Part shown: piece after piece, positions 37,201 through 48,649 of the stretch
Position numbering within the stretch: position 1 is the stretch's first letter
Layout of the letters: every line of letters starts with the position of its first letter
Source of the DNA: Apus apus
Lineage: Eukaryota > Chordata > Aves > Apodiformes > Apodidae
Reading direction: 5' to 3'
DNA: 64,000 bases
Assembly: GCF_020740795.1 (NCBI RefSeq)
Contig: NC_067287.1
Coordinates: 35,085,501-35,149,500, forward strand
The notes under the pieces: model-generated
Told to the model about the DNA's origin: nothing
Seen by the model: only the letters and a program-made list of their open reading frames with translations
Databases searched by the model: none
Program-made: the position numbers and the translations under genes

Positions 37201-40160
37201 TATCCAATCTCCAAAGCAAAGCACCATGAGTAGTGCACAACAGCCTCTGCCTGTTCCTTGCTGAGGATCCAGACCCTTCAGCAGCGCTAAACAGAGAGGC
37301 ACTGTTCCTCTTGCAATTCCCTGCTGTCTAAAATCCATGTGCTCGGTGCATATGGATTCCCTTCATGGAGAGGTTTCTCAGCTATTCCTGGCCTGGCAGA
37401 AACAGCTGCGGAGATGTCCTTGCTCATATGTGTGGTGGCAGCCTGCTGTCAATGAACACAGCCTATGTCAGGAGCAGCCCATGTGTTCATGGGCTCAGTG
37501 ACTACCTCTCCTGAATCATTCTGACCTCTCCCCTTTGGTGTTGTGGGGTGCCTGCTCCATGGTGCTGGTTGCAGTGTCTAGAGCTGCATATCCAGTACCA
37601 GGGTTTTTCAGCTTGACCTCCCTGTAGGGCTTTAGCCCTGCTCCTGAGGAGTTTAACTGTCGATTGCGTTGTGTAGTGGAAAGTATGCTCATTAACAATG
37701 TTCTATTTAAAATACAAAGCAAATGTAATTATGGTGAGAGGTGTCAGATGGCAGGGACTGAGAAATACTTGTACTATTCAGAGCCTGAGCAGATGCAGGG
37801 CGACCTTCCCCAGCTGCCCAGGGTCTTCAGTCTCTCTTTGCCAGTAAAGGAGGACCTCAGTGGTGGGACATGATTGGAGTGCAGTGGTACTTCTTGTGTG
37901 GAGTGTTTCTTTCCTTAGATTAACAAAAATATAAGAGGAAGCAGCCTTTTTTGAAGAGCTTTTCCCAGGATCAGAGCTCTGAGTGTTACTAGCATGGAGG
38001 CAGTAGGTTGAAACAAGTTCAACTTTTAAATGGTTTGGAGGCAAAGTAGAAAGTTTTCCTGCACTGCTACAGATGAGGCACTAAAGCTCTTCAGGCATTT
38101 CCAAAGAGTGCTTTTGGGTTTGTTGTCTTTTGTTAGGGTTTATTGATTAAGTTTCAGCTGTAAGAGAGGGTGTGGTTTGTTTCTCAATTAAAAAAAAAAA
38201 TACTAATTTCCAAAGCATCTTTTTTTAGATTTAAAAAAAGAAAACAAATTATTTGTTTTAGCTGAAACAGGCTGGTATTTAAGTACTTCGTCATTCTTTA
38301 GAAATTACTGAATTATTTAAGATTGCCCGAAAATGTGTTTGTTTTACAAGAACATGAAATTTTTTCAGATACCTGTCTATCTAAATTTGAGGTGAGGATT
38401 TTTAGTAATTATTGAGACCTTTGGATAACAAACATTCATTCTCTGTGCAGCTCTGTTGAAATACTTTGAGACTCGGTCTCAGTTTACTGGAAAATTAATT
38501 TTCTCTTTGTTTTCATCTATTTTGTCTGTAAAAATTATTTCTGCTTTAGTTTTTGAGGAGTGAGAGTAGTGTAGATAATACTACCTTATTTTCTTGTAAT
38601 TAGAGTTCAGAGAAATACTCTCAGGCTGGTTATGTCTCAGTCTGGCATTTTGTTTTAAACAAAAATATGAATGAGTTTTTTAAAAGTGGTTTAAAAATGT
38701 CTCCTCCTGCACTGATTAGAAGTCGTCCCGTTTTGTTACTTATCTGGGCTTGGGCCCCAAATATTTTAGAAATTTATAAACCCTGCAATTTCTGTAAGGA
38801 AAATATAATGCAAATTTCAGTCTTTCCTCTGGGGCTCCATCTGACCTTGGACTAGGCTGATTATTTAACTACCTGTCAATGCAGTGTGACAGGGCAGTGT
38901 AAAAAGCAGGCTGACAGTGTACATGGTGAAATGTTGTTTCTTTCCTTTCCCAGCAACCTAGATCCATAGATTCTGGGCAAGGAGAACCACATGGAGCATG
39001 TGTGTATAGGCACAATGTGAAAGAACAGTAGGGTGTCTAACAGTCCCTTGAGAAATGCTCTCCAGACCGAGTCCTTGTAAATAACTTGCTTTAATGTATC
39101 TCTCACTTTTTAATTACTTTTTAAGGCTAAGATGAATAAATTGTCCTTTAAAAAATTTTTTTTCTTCCCCCCCTATTTTCTTCTATGAGGGTTTTTTCCC
39201 ATTGTGTGTGTAGCAACCACAACAGCCCCCTGTAAACTACCTGCTGGCATAGGTCTCTGGGCAGGGTGTAATTCAGGGACTCATTTGGCCCTGGCTGCCA
39301 GCATGGTGAGGGACTTAAATGAAAGATACTTTTCTTTGGGAAGCCTTAAAAAGAGGCAGCTGCTGTTACAACGGCTGCAGTTCATTCTGGTGCCAGCCAC
39401 CCCCACTGCACCTGTTGGCACTTGAATTATGGTCATTTTTAGCATAGCACCCTAGTAAGGTAAAGTTGGCTTTTAATAGAACAAGCTGATGCTCAGATTG
39501 GGTTTAAGGAAGTTTCATGAACACTTAAGGAAAAGAGAAGAACTGCATTGAAAGGGAGGGATTACCAGTAACAATACTTCCCTGAGCGATGGCTATTCCC
39601 ACTGTCACTGCAGAAGAGATAATGCGAATCCTCTTGCTGTGGCCCAGGCAATGATGGCCCCAAGGCCAGACTTTCGGGGTGGCTGATGCTTGATTGCTTT
39701 TTCTAGTCATCCACATAGCTATAAATACTGGCAGTAGCTAGGATCCCGTCCTTATAGTGGTGTGAACCTGCTGCTGCAATATTACAGAGGAGATAGTGTT
39801 GGGAAGAGTGGTTCTGCATGGCCCCCTACCGTGGCTGATTTTGGGTTTTGCCTGGTGTGCTAGGGCAGGTGCCACCCTGGGAGCTGTTCTGACACCAGCT
39901 TTCCTTCTCCCGAAAATGTTGAAGTGCTGGTGTAGGTAGGGGTTCCCTCATTACTCCTCCCTGTCCTCAAGGAAATTATTTTGTGAAATAGAATATACAG
40001 AGAAAATGAATGCTGAGTGCTGCGTTGAGTGGGTTTGAACAGCTTCAGAGGAAAGAAATACTTTATAGCCAAAAAGTGACCACAAGGATTTATTGATGTT
40101 TTATTTTTCTGAGATTTTACGTTGTTTCAATGCAAGCAACATGGAAGGAGGTGCTTGGAA
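28211..40160. other. Intergenic region between ACADL (5' side) and MYL1 (3' side)
   Basis: About 12 kb with no coding exon that I can recognise on either strand. All frames are under 190 codons and look like chance. The longest (minus, 36624-37190) begins in antisense CR1 sequence. One clear CR1 fragment is at 37066-37200. AT-rich sequence fills most of the rest. A muscle enhancer would be plausible here, since rodents have one 3' of MYL1, but I cannot point to it. Confidence 0.6.
37066..37200 (+). mobile_element. CR1 LINE 3' end fragment
   Basis: Contains CAAGGCCAGGTTGGATGGGG, then GGGGAGTTGGAACTA and CCTTAAGGTCCTTTCCAATC, the last part of CR1 in plus orientation. Confidence 0.9.
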
Positions 40161-40397
40161 TAGATGGTCCTGGATGGTCGCAGTTTATTCCATCTAGCTT
40201 GCCTCGGTGAAAGTTCAGGTTTGTTAAATGAAAGTGTAGAGGCACAGAGGTGATACCTGTGGCTGTACTGGTAAAAAGTGGTGGGGTTGGAGGCACATCA
40301 TCCAGTTTTATGCAGTTTCCATGTTGATGGTGACAGACTGAACAAGAATTTCAGGCAAATCTCGAGTGCCATCTGGTCTTCTTGAATGGTACCTGTT
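40160..40397 (-). other. MYL1: MYL1 terminal exon (3'UTR only)
   Basis: The minus strand has a CCTTCCCAG acceptor (exon starts at 40397) and an AATAAA poly(A) signal at 40184-40189 (complement), with cleavage expected near 40160. The preceding exon ends 24 bases after the stop at a GTACGT donor, which matches an untranslated last exon as in other vertebrate MYL1 genes. Confidence 0.7.
40184..40189 (-). terminator. MYL1: MYL1 poly(A) signal AATAAA
   Basis: Complement reads GGAATAAACTG near the end of the inferred 3'UTR exon. Confidence 0.7.
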
Positions 40398-41243
40398 CTG
40401 GGAAGGAATGGGAGAGTTGGACTTCAAGTCAGCCCTGGCTGAAGAAATGCAAGCAAAATTACAAACTCACCTATTGATTTCTATTTTGAGGTGTGTGTTT
40501 ATCCATACAAGGGTTAGCAGTTTTTTCTTTCCTGGACTAGAATAACAGCCTGCAGACCCACAGTATTTTGTTTGCATTTTAAAGACATCTGCTGGGTTTT
40601 TCTTTGGACACAACAGCAGCATATAAAGGGTTTTTTCTTGCTCTTTTTTCCCTACCTACAGAAGAACTGTTAAGTGACTGGGTACTTTAGAAGCCCTCTT
40701 AACTATTGATTGTGACTGTAAGAATGCTCTTTTTCAGATTACTTTGTTTGAAGAGCTGTTCTCAGCAGTTAACATAAATACTCAGGCTACACTGTCTTTA
40801 CAGAAATCAAGAAATTATCAGAAGGTGTTGCTTTGATTTCCTTTTTTTTTTTTAAACCAAATGTCATCATGCTTAAAGTATAAATGTTTCTCGCTGTCAG
40901 TTTGCATAGCTTAACTTTGCATACTCTAATTTTGTATGACAACAGATTTAGGGTGATATTGATGCCTGAGCATTTCCATGCAGTTTACTGCACATTTTTT
41001 CCATGTGTTGGGTATGCTTGAAAAACCCACTGAACACAGATTCCCAACAGTTACAGAGCTATGAACAAAACCCAGAAATCCATATTCCTGTTTTGTTTGC
41101 TCTTGGACAAGGATGTAATTTTGTTCTATTTGTATCATTGGGGAAATGGTGTCACATTCGTTTTGTAACGTAGATCTGGCCACAGGCATGTGGAAGCCTT
41201 TAAACATACCAAGCAGACAAGTGCACAAATGAGAAGAACGTAC

Positions 41244-41296
41244 CGCTGGGTGTCTGGGGAAGCCCACTTAGACTGACAAGATGTGCTTTACAAATG
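41244..41296 (-). CDS. MYL1: MYL1 exon 8 (last coding exon, stop)
   Basis: Completes Ala and encodes FVKHILSV followed by TAA (41270-41268). Then 24 bases of 3'UTR run to a GTACGT donor. Acceptor TTCTACAG. The coding part is 41268-41296. The usual C-terminus is HIMSV or HIMSI; here the Met is Leu (TTG). Confidence 0.92.
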
Positions 41297-44200
41297 CTGT
41301 AGAAAAACACAGATATGCTAGTTAGAAGGAGCAGCAAATGTTACTTTGGGAAATACATATAAAATAACAGCTGTTCCTGAGCTGATGGCATTAAAAACAT
41401 ATGTTACTGAACAGATTTGACCCAGCAATGTGAGAGAAAATTCTAAGTGTTTAATGTTGTACAACTCAAATTCTCTTCCTGCTTAAGTATGATAAGAGTA
41501 AATATATGACAAATAGAGCACTTTGTCTAAGCATCAGCTATAGGATTGGTTCCAATCACTGCAACTGCTCTACAGAATGCCAGAGTCTGGAGACCTGATG
41601 TTGAATGAAGTAGCCTTTTCTGCTGTGGCTGAAGCTAGTATTTTGGGTGCTGTGACTGCAGAGTAAGCGTAGAGTGTGGCTTTCATGCATAAGCCTTTCA
41701 ACCTAGCTTAGCTCTAGCTTTTTCTGACTGATTTGCCTGAGAAGCTAAAAGCCAACTGCAGTGTAACTGTGAGAAAGAAGAAATGTAGGATGAGAGGGTG
41801 GTGAAGTCTTGGACCTACCCTCATAGTTGATGCAGCCATTGGAGTCTTCCTGACCTTTCATGAGTTCCTCTACTTCCTCTTCTGTCATCTTCTCACCTGG
41901 AGAGCAGACAGAGTTTGGTTAATTCTTCTGCAGACTCACAATTGAGGCTGAATACTACAGTTTTTCCAAAGGATTTTTTATTTTCTGAGTTAGTAACAAA
42001 AAGATCTATACAAGAACTGATCTTTATTACTTTTAACTTTCTTTACAAGTTCTGCACATGCATATAGACACAGATTCTAGTTATTCTTACTTAAGCTATA
42101 CAGCAAATCCTCTACCTTTGTCCATGTGCATGAGGCATATACAACCTTTTATCTCCAATCCTCAAATAGGCACTTCTAATGCCTAGTCCAATTTTAGAGG
42201 TAATAAACCAACCCTTTTCGTTCGGGCTTTCTACTGAGTGTTGTTTTTACTTTCCTTGTGGATTCCCAGTTAGGAAACCCAGAGTCTTATCTGGCTTTGT
42301 AGACTTTTGCCTCTCTGGACTGATTAGAATATCTTTCCTCTCTCAGGCCTTAAACAGTTGCAGTTTCTGAAGTGCTCACAGAGATGACAATCCCTTACCC
42401 AGAGTAGCCAGTACGTGACGGAGTTCAGCCCCCATGACTGTGCCATTGCCTTCCTTGTCAAAGACACGCAGACCTTCAACAAAGTCTTCATAGGTACCTT
42501 GTTCCTTGTTGTTAGCAGCTGCTTGCAACATGGGCAGGAACTCTTCAAAAGTAATTTTCTTGGCATTCATCTCTGGAAAGAAAGCACCGGTTGCTACATC
42601 CTAAACACTTCGGTGTGTGTTCTTTTCAGATATTTGCTCTGAAATACGGGAGAGCCTCCCACCTCATTTGCACACCTCTCTTAGTCTTTGCATCAAGGAT
42701 TTGGCTGTTCCTTAGCAGAATCTGGTTTCTCTCTTGTGAGAGTTGGCTTCACATCCATCTGATGTTTCACACCCTTGCTCTAGGCTTCTTCTCACATACT
42801 TTACTATGCTTTGTGTATGTTGTATTTTTCTTGCTGTACAAGATGATATTGCAAGGATTTTAGATGTGTATTTTGCAGAATACAGTAGGACAGAAATCTT
42901 GAGACCCCACAGAGGTGAAAGGTGAGAAGAGTGTGATGTTGCACATTAAGCCCCTGAGGTTGCTGGCATGTTATTCACTTCTGCAGGGCCTTTTGAATGT
43001 GGTGCCAGAGGCTATTAGCAAAATAATAAACTAATTTAAAATAGGAATGTCCAGTGGGGATGGTGTCCAGATTTACCATTGACATGGTCATTGTGGCAGT
43101 TTTAAGGACTCGCAAGCTTAGTGTATGCAACCCTTTTGGTGTCATGGGCCAGAAGTTGTAGTCCTCAGTGAGGCCTACCCTGAATGATCTTACTGGAGTA
43201 AGACTGCCAAATAAAAGGATCTTTTTTCTTTCCTTCAGCCTTCATCTAAGCAGCAACAAAATACAATAGATGGAAACATGTGAGATTTTTGAATGTATAT
43301 TCATTACAGAAACTATTTTTCTACCCAGCTATATCAAAACTGCTGTTGGTTATTGCTGCTGTTACTTAAAGTACTGTCATGGTCTCACCTCTGTGTTAGT
43401 CCTCTACTCAGTGCTTTCTGCTGGTGATAATGGTGTCTGGTGGTGTTACGTCATAGGTTGGACTTGATGATCTCAGAGGTCTTTTCCAGCTTCAATGATT
43501 CTGTAATGCTTCACTTGGCTCTTCTGAGTTGATCCTCAGAGCCATCTTTACTAAGCCTGAGGGTTTGGATATAACTTAGCCCATCCTAATATGCTTCTGA
43601 AGTTAGGGATCACCTAGGTCCTTGTTAGGCAGAGTGACTATGGTATTTACCATGAGAAAAGGAAATTGAAGTTTTCTGCTGTAATAAATGGCCAACATAT
43701 GCCTGAGCATGCCCAGGTTTGTAGGAGCTTTAAGCAAATTGCCCCAATTAGCAGAAATAAGCAGGTCGTTTTTGAGTCCCAGGGCATGTCTTGGTTTATG
43801 CAGAAGATCCTACACTGGAAGGAGCTGAAGAGCTAAGTGTCAGCTGTTGGAAAAGGACTTGTATATCCTCAGCAACGGCTGGGACATAGATGGCCTGGGA
43901 GCAGGAATAAGTTTGTTACACCTATACCGAATTACCACCAAAATGATCCCTACAGAGAATTCTCCATAGCCCAAGGAGAAGGGCAGAAGGAAGAGAAATG
44001 TTTCCAGTTTCACTTACTGCACTGTACTTCTCTCTATTGTTTTGATGGTGTAATCCAGAGCACTGTATTCCCCAATCACCATCATCCTCTTCAAAAGGGG
44101 CCTGGAAAAATGTCATGTCTTGTTGCTGCAGTATCCTTCTTGCTCCCCATCTGGACAGAAGCTCCTCTCCCTCCTGCTATGACTATATTGATGTTGCCTA

Positions 44201-47200
44201 ATTGGGGCTCCCCAGCCTCAAGAAGGGCCCATGAGAGGCTGCAGGGTACTTACCCTCTTTGCTGGGGTTGCCCAGGATCTTGTTGATCTCGGCATTTGTC
44301 GGGTTCTGCCCCAGCGCCCGGATGATATCGCCAACCTGGCTCAGGGTGATTTTGGCATCACCAGTCCTGTCAAAGAGGAGGAAGGCCTCCTTGAAGTCTG
44401 CAAGGGAAGAGCAACAGTTAAATTAAGCCAGGCAGCTCCCTATTGACAAGTTGTATGGAGAAAGACATGAACCTGTTGTCTCCTGGCACTGTTCCACCAA
44501 CTCTGGGGAATTAGCCAGGGGAATCTTTAGCCCACGATCCCAAGAAATACTCTTCCCCTCTGACATTTTGGTTTCACTATTTTTAAATGTTTATATCTAC
44601 CTTTCATAGCTTTCCTGGCTCTAATGGCCATCAATAGCTTCATGATTGACCCAGTAGGTATTTCAAGCATGGGGAAAGATAAGCCTTCCACAAACATTGC
44701 TATTCAAGAACAGGTTTCTTTATATGATACAGCAGCAGAAGGTAAAAATGTTGTTATCCACCCTACCTTGTCTCACTAGAGGACTGGAAGTCTTTTGTCT
44801 AAGAACCTGGCAGTGCAAAACATCTGCCTGCTTTGGCTCCTGCCTGCAATCCCAGCATCTCAATGACACGGTACTAATGGGAAGCTTGAAGATGGATTTC
44901 AAATGCTTCTACTTTTGTTTTCGGTTAGAGTTGCCTTGCAATTACTTTTCTACTGTTTGTTCACCCTTTGTCTGCCCTTTGCAATCTGTCTTTGCTTCTT
45001 ACAGATCCATCTTTCCCAGTGATAATACTTGTGTGGTGTTTTATTGCGGTGCATGTCCAGCGCGTACGCTTTGAGACTTCTTTCAGTGTTTCCAGGTTCA
45101 CTTATTCTTCTCTTACTGCTGACCAAGGACTTGAGATACAGACACTTCTCCTACGAAAATCAGCACAGACAGCTGCCTTCATTGCATTGCCAGTCTTCTT
45201 CTGTTGCAAAGTTCCATGTTAATCATCTTAGTACATTTTTCAGCTATTTTAGAGTATTGGTTGCAATTAACAAAGAAATACCTTTTTTAAAAAAGGGAGT
45301 GGGCCCAAAAGTTAAGGGTCTAGCTAAAACTCTTTGAACTTAATACATCAAGAGTATCTTGGACTGTGCTGTTGATGGTTTCTGCACTGCAGTGTCTGAT
45401 GCTGTGTTTTAGCTTCAAGTAAAGCAGCCTTTCCTTTGACTGTGATGCACTTCCAGCAGCTAGACAGGCTTTGTGTTTTGCAGCTTGTGTAGGTGGAATG
45501 CTCTTTGTGCCTTGGGGCAGATTTAGGAGCAATAAAACACATTTCAAATCATGTCTTCATTGATCTTGTGCTGGGGAGGTATGTTGCAGGGGTGTTTAGG
45601 CTCTTGCTGTAGCCATCCATATGCCACCTTAGTGGAGGAGTTGCTGGCACCCAGCAAAACTGCTGATACAGGTTGTCAGCCTGCTAGGTTGTAATCTAAT
45701 ACATCTGAAACTAATTCTCCTACTGTCTGATGTGAGAGACCTACAACCCTTGACTGCAAACCTGCTCCCCTTACAGCTTTTATTGCAGGGTATGAAATCA
45801 AGGCTGCCTGAACCTGTTAGAGCTTCCCCTTACAATACACCAACTTGATATGGGCTCCTGCTCTAGCACCTGAGATCGATGGAGCTGTAAGGATTTATAC
45901 CATATGATCTGGTCTTTCTTTTTGGTGCATTAATGACATGAAGTCAGAGGGAGATATAAAACAATGCCAGTTGGCTATTGGCAAAACCATCAGGGGAGTT
46001 GTCTGGTTGGTAAATCCCATGAAATTTTATTTTCACTGGGTTCTGAACATGGCTCCCCACCTTGGGGAAAAGGCCTGGTTTTATTTTTGTTTCCCAGGTG
46101 TGCATTTTGCTGCAAGGTATCTCTGCTGTGGGGTTTTAGCATTTATTTATTAAAAATCTACCCAGTCCTAGTTTATATCTCTGCTGAAATAAGCATGTCT
46201 AAATTCCTTCTTTGAGGAGGGTGTTATCCAGCTGCTGGTGCACCAGCCTGTGTGGATGGAAATAATTACTGAGGGTGGAACATGGCTGTTCCTGGGAAAT
46301 CCTCCGTCTCTCAAGTAGCTCTTAATGGCTCTGCTGCCTGGTTCAGTCAGCATGCCAGGAGCTGGGTGATCTGGAATATTTGTGGAAGCTGAAAGAAATA
46401 TTTTGCATTGGTTCACATGCTGGGAGCTTTGAATTGATGGCATTTTCCTATAAACACTCCCAACCCTTTTCTAAAATTTTTAGAAGGAAGAAGTGCAGAA
46501 GAGGACAAATTATTTTCTTGGGGACGAGGAGGGTTCGGTCTGCAGAAAGAGAAATGTCTCCAGTCTCACTGCTCTATGCCTCTCCCTTTTGCTTTGGTAT
46601 AAACATCGAGTGCAGGCTGGTGTTGAAGAAGTTTAGGACTCTCTCAAAACATCCTTCTAGCTATTCTTCTCTTTCTGGATTCTAGTAAATCCTTGTATCT
46701 TCCAATCTAAATACTTTCTTCACACTTAGAAGCCTGCTATATTTCCTACTCATTGTTTGACTTTTAAAAAACCTTCCATTATTGAATATAACCAAATGCA
46801 TATCTCAATGTATTTTAAACACTCCAGCTTAGGTTTGCAGAGCTTCAGTGGGGATTTTTGTCAGAATTTTTAATTGGATTGTTGTAGAAGATTGAATAAA
46901 AATCTATATTGGAACTTAGTGGTAGCCTATGCAGCAGGGGATAGTGAGATGGTAAAAAATTGCAGCATATCCAGACTGTTTATATGCAACAGTATTCACA
47001 GTAACTTATTTTCTCACTATTTTCATGCTTCATGGCTGCTGTACTGTAAATACATTCTTTCTTCTTCCCCTTAGAGCACTTCCTGGCAAAAATGACATGC
47101 AGGCCTCTTGCATCTTCTGTTCAAGTAAATTTTCAGTGTCTCTGCAGCTAAGTTAAATTTTCAGCTCACTTCCCCCTTCTGTTCTCCATCTGCCTGTTTC

Positions 47201-48649
47201 CCCCATGACTTGCAAATGCAAGACCCATTTTCAGCATCCTTGTGAATGGCCAGTACAGGAGCACAACTGAAACATGTTCAGTAGGGAGATCTGGTAACAC
47301 CACCATAATTCCTCCTCATGGCATAAACTTCTCAACTTGGGCAGCACATAAGTACCCAGATAAATTATATGTGAATCTACAGTCAGGTTTTTAAGCGTGA
47401 GTCAGCACTGCTCTTTTGAAGTCAAGAGTGTGGTGATTTATCCCAGCTGAAGTCCTAGCTCATCTTTTTGTAAAGGTTAATCATCTTTTTGTAAGGGTTA
47501 AACTTCAAGCCTGTAGCTTCTCTCTGAACCCATGTAGCTGCAAAACACATTTGCTCTCTTGTAACTTACCATCCTGTTGCTCCTTGGAGAACTCGATCTG
47601 TTAGAAGGAAATCAATCACAAAAATAACTTAGGAAGGGGGGGCTGGGGGAGAACCTGCTTGTTTTCTAAAGCATCCAGCTCAATCCATGAGTCAACTCCC
47701 AAAACAGCAAAAATGTCGTCTGTCAGATGTGCAGAAGTAATGCAGATAGCAAAAGAGCTGTTAAGACTGGTGAGTTTTTAGCATTTGGAAGCTATTATGT
47801 CCTCCCTCCTTCCCCCATTGAAGTTTAACTTTTATTGCACTTACCATTGATTTGGTCAGGAGTGAAGGACTGCAGTTGGGAAGAAAAAGAGAGAAAAGAA
47901 CCAGTACTGCTGAAAATGCACTGAGAGAAAGCAAATAGCACCAAGTAGCTGAGCACTCTCACCTCTGTCTTGCCTAATGTAATTAGGCCATGGCAACCTA
48001 AACTAGAAACTTCCTTTGTAAAAGTGCATCACCAGGTCTATTTTTAAAGATTCCATTAAAATCTGCGTCCCAGGGAAAGCCAGGGCAGTGGCTAAAAGCA
48101 ACAACAATCTAAAGTCTCTTAACTAACCAAGTTGTCAGCATACCATGGGGTCATTTACTGTTTTAGTAGAGACCCATTTTATTAAGACCATTTGAAGTAA
48201 TATTGTTTAAAAAGCAGCTTTCTTACATTAACATAACATTAAACCAAACCCCTAGAATCTGTTTTTCAAATTATTTTTTGACACTACATTGTTTATAAAG
48301 TACTAAACCATGATCTTTTCTTCTATAAAAGTATTGCTCGTTTCCTTTGCCACTTCAGCAGGTTCCATCCAATTTTAACAAAATCAAGTAGTAGACAGCA
48401 CTAGGAAATTGTAACCCTTCTGTCTGAAGCTACAGGTGCTGCACATCTGCCCTTACCCCGTGCAGAACTTGAGGCTAACTGGAAAACCTCCCACAGTCCT
48501 TGAGCTTTAAGGAGGAAAGCCAAGCAAACTGAACTATCTTCTGCACTGTCCTTCCCCCCACTAGAAATAACTTGAGCCAGAAGCCCAATTTACTTCTGTA
48601 AAGCACGCTGACTTGCTGCTAACCATTAGCTTTTTGGTGGACCCACCAT
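41268..48649 (-). CDS. MYL1: MYL1, myosin light chain 3f, short isoform from the internal promoter
   Basis: Alternative product of the same gene. Coding exons: 48649-48647 (Met only), 47869-47845, then the shared 44397-44254, 42572-42399, 41896-41819 and 41296-41268. Deduced length is 150 residues, the usual MLC3f size. The isoform-specific N-terminus is MSFTPDQIN, replacing the Ala-Pro extension plus IEFSKEQQD of MLC1f. MLC3f lacks the actin-binding arm and is associated with faster myosin kinetics in the literature. A TATA-like element and a MEF2 site upstream support an independent promoter. Confidence 0.92.

Noticed and set aside
48136-48150. Alternative one-codon exon for MLC3f (ATG followed by GTATGC, complement of about 48141-48146)
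   Set aside because: No TATA-like element or leader at the right distance. The ATG-GTGGGT site at 48647 has a TATA-like box, a MEF2 site, and the expected position.
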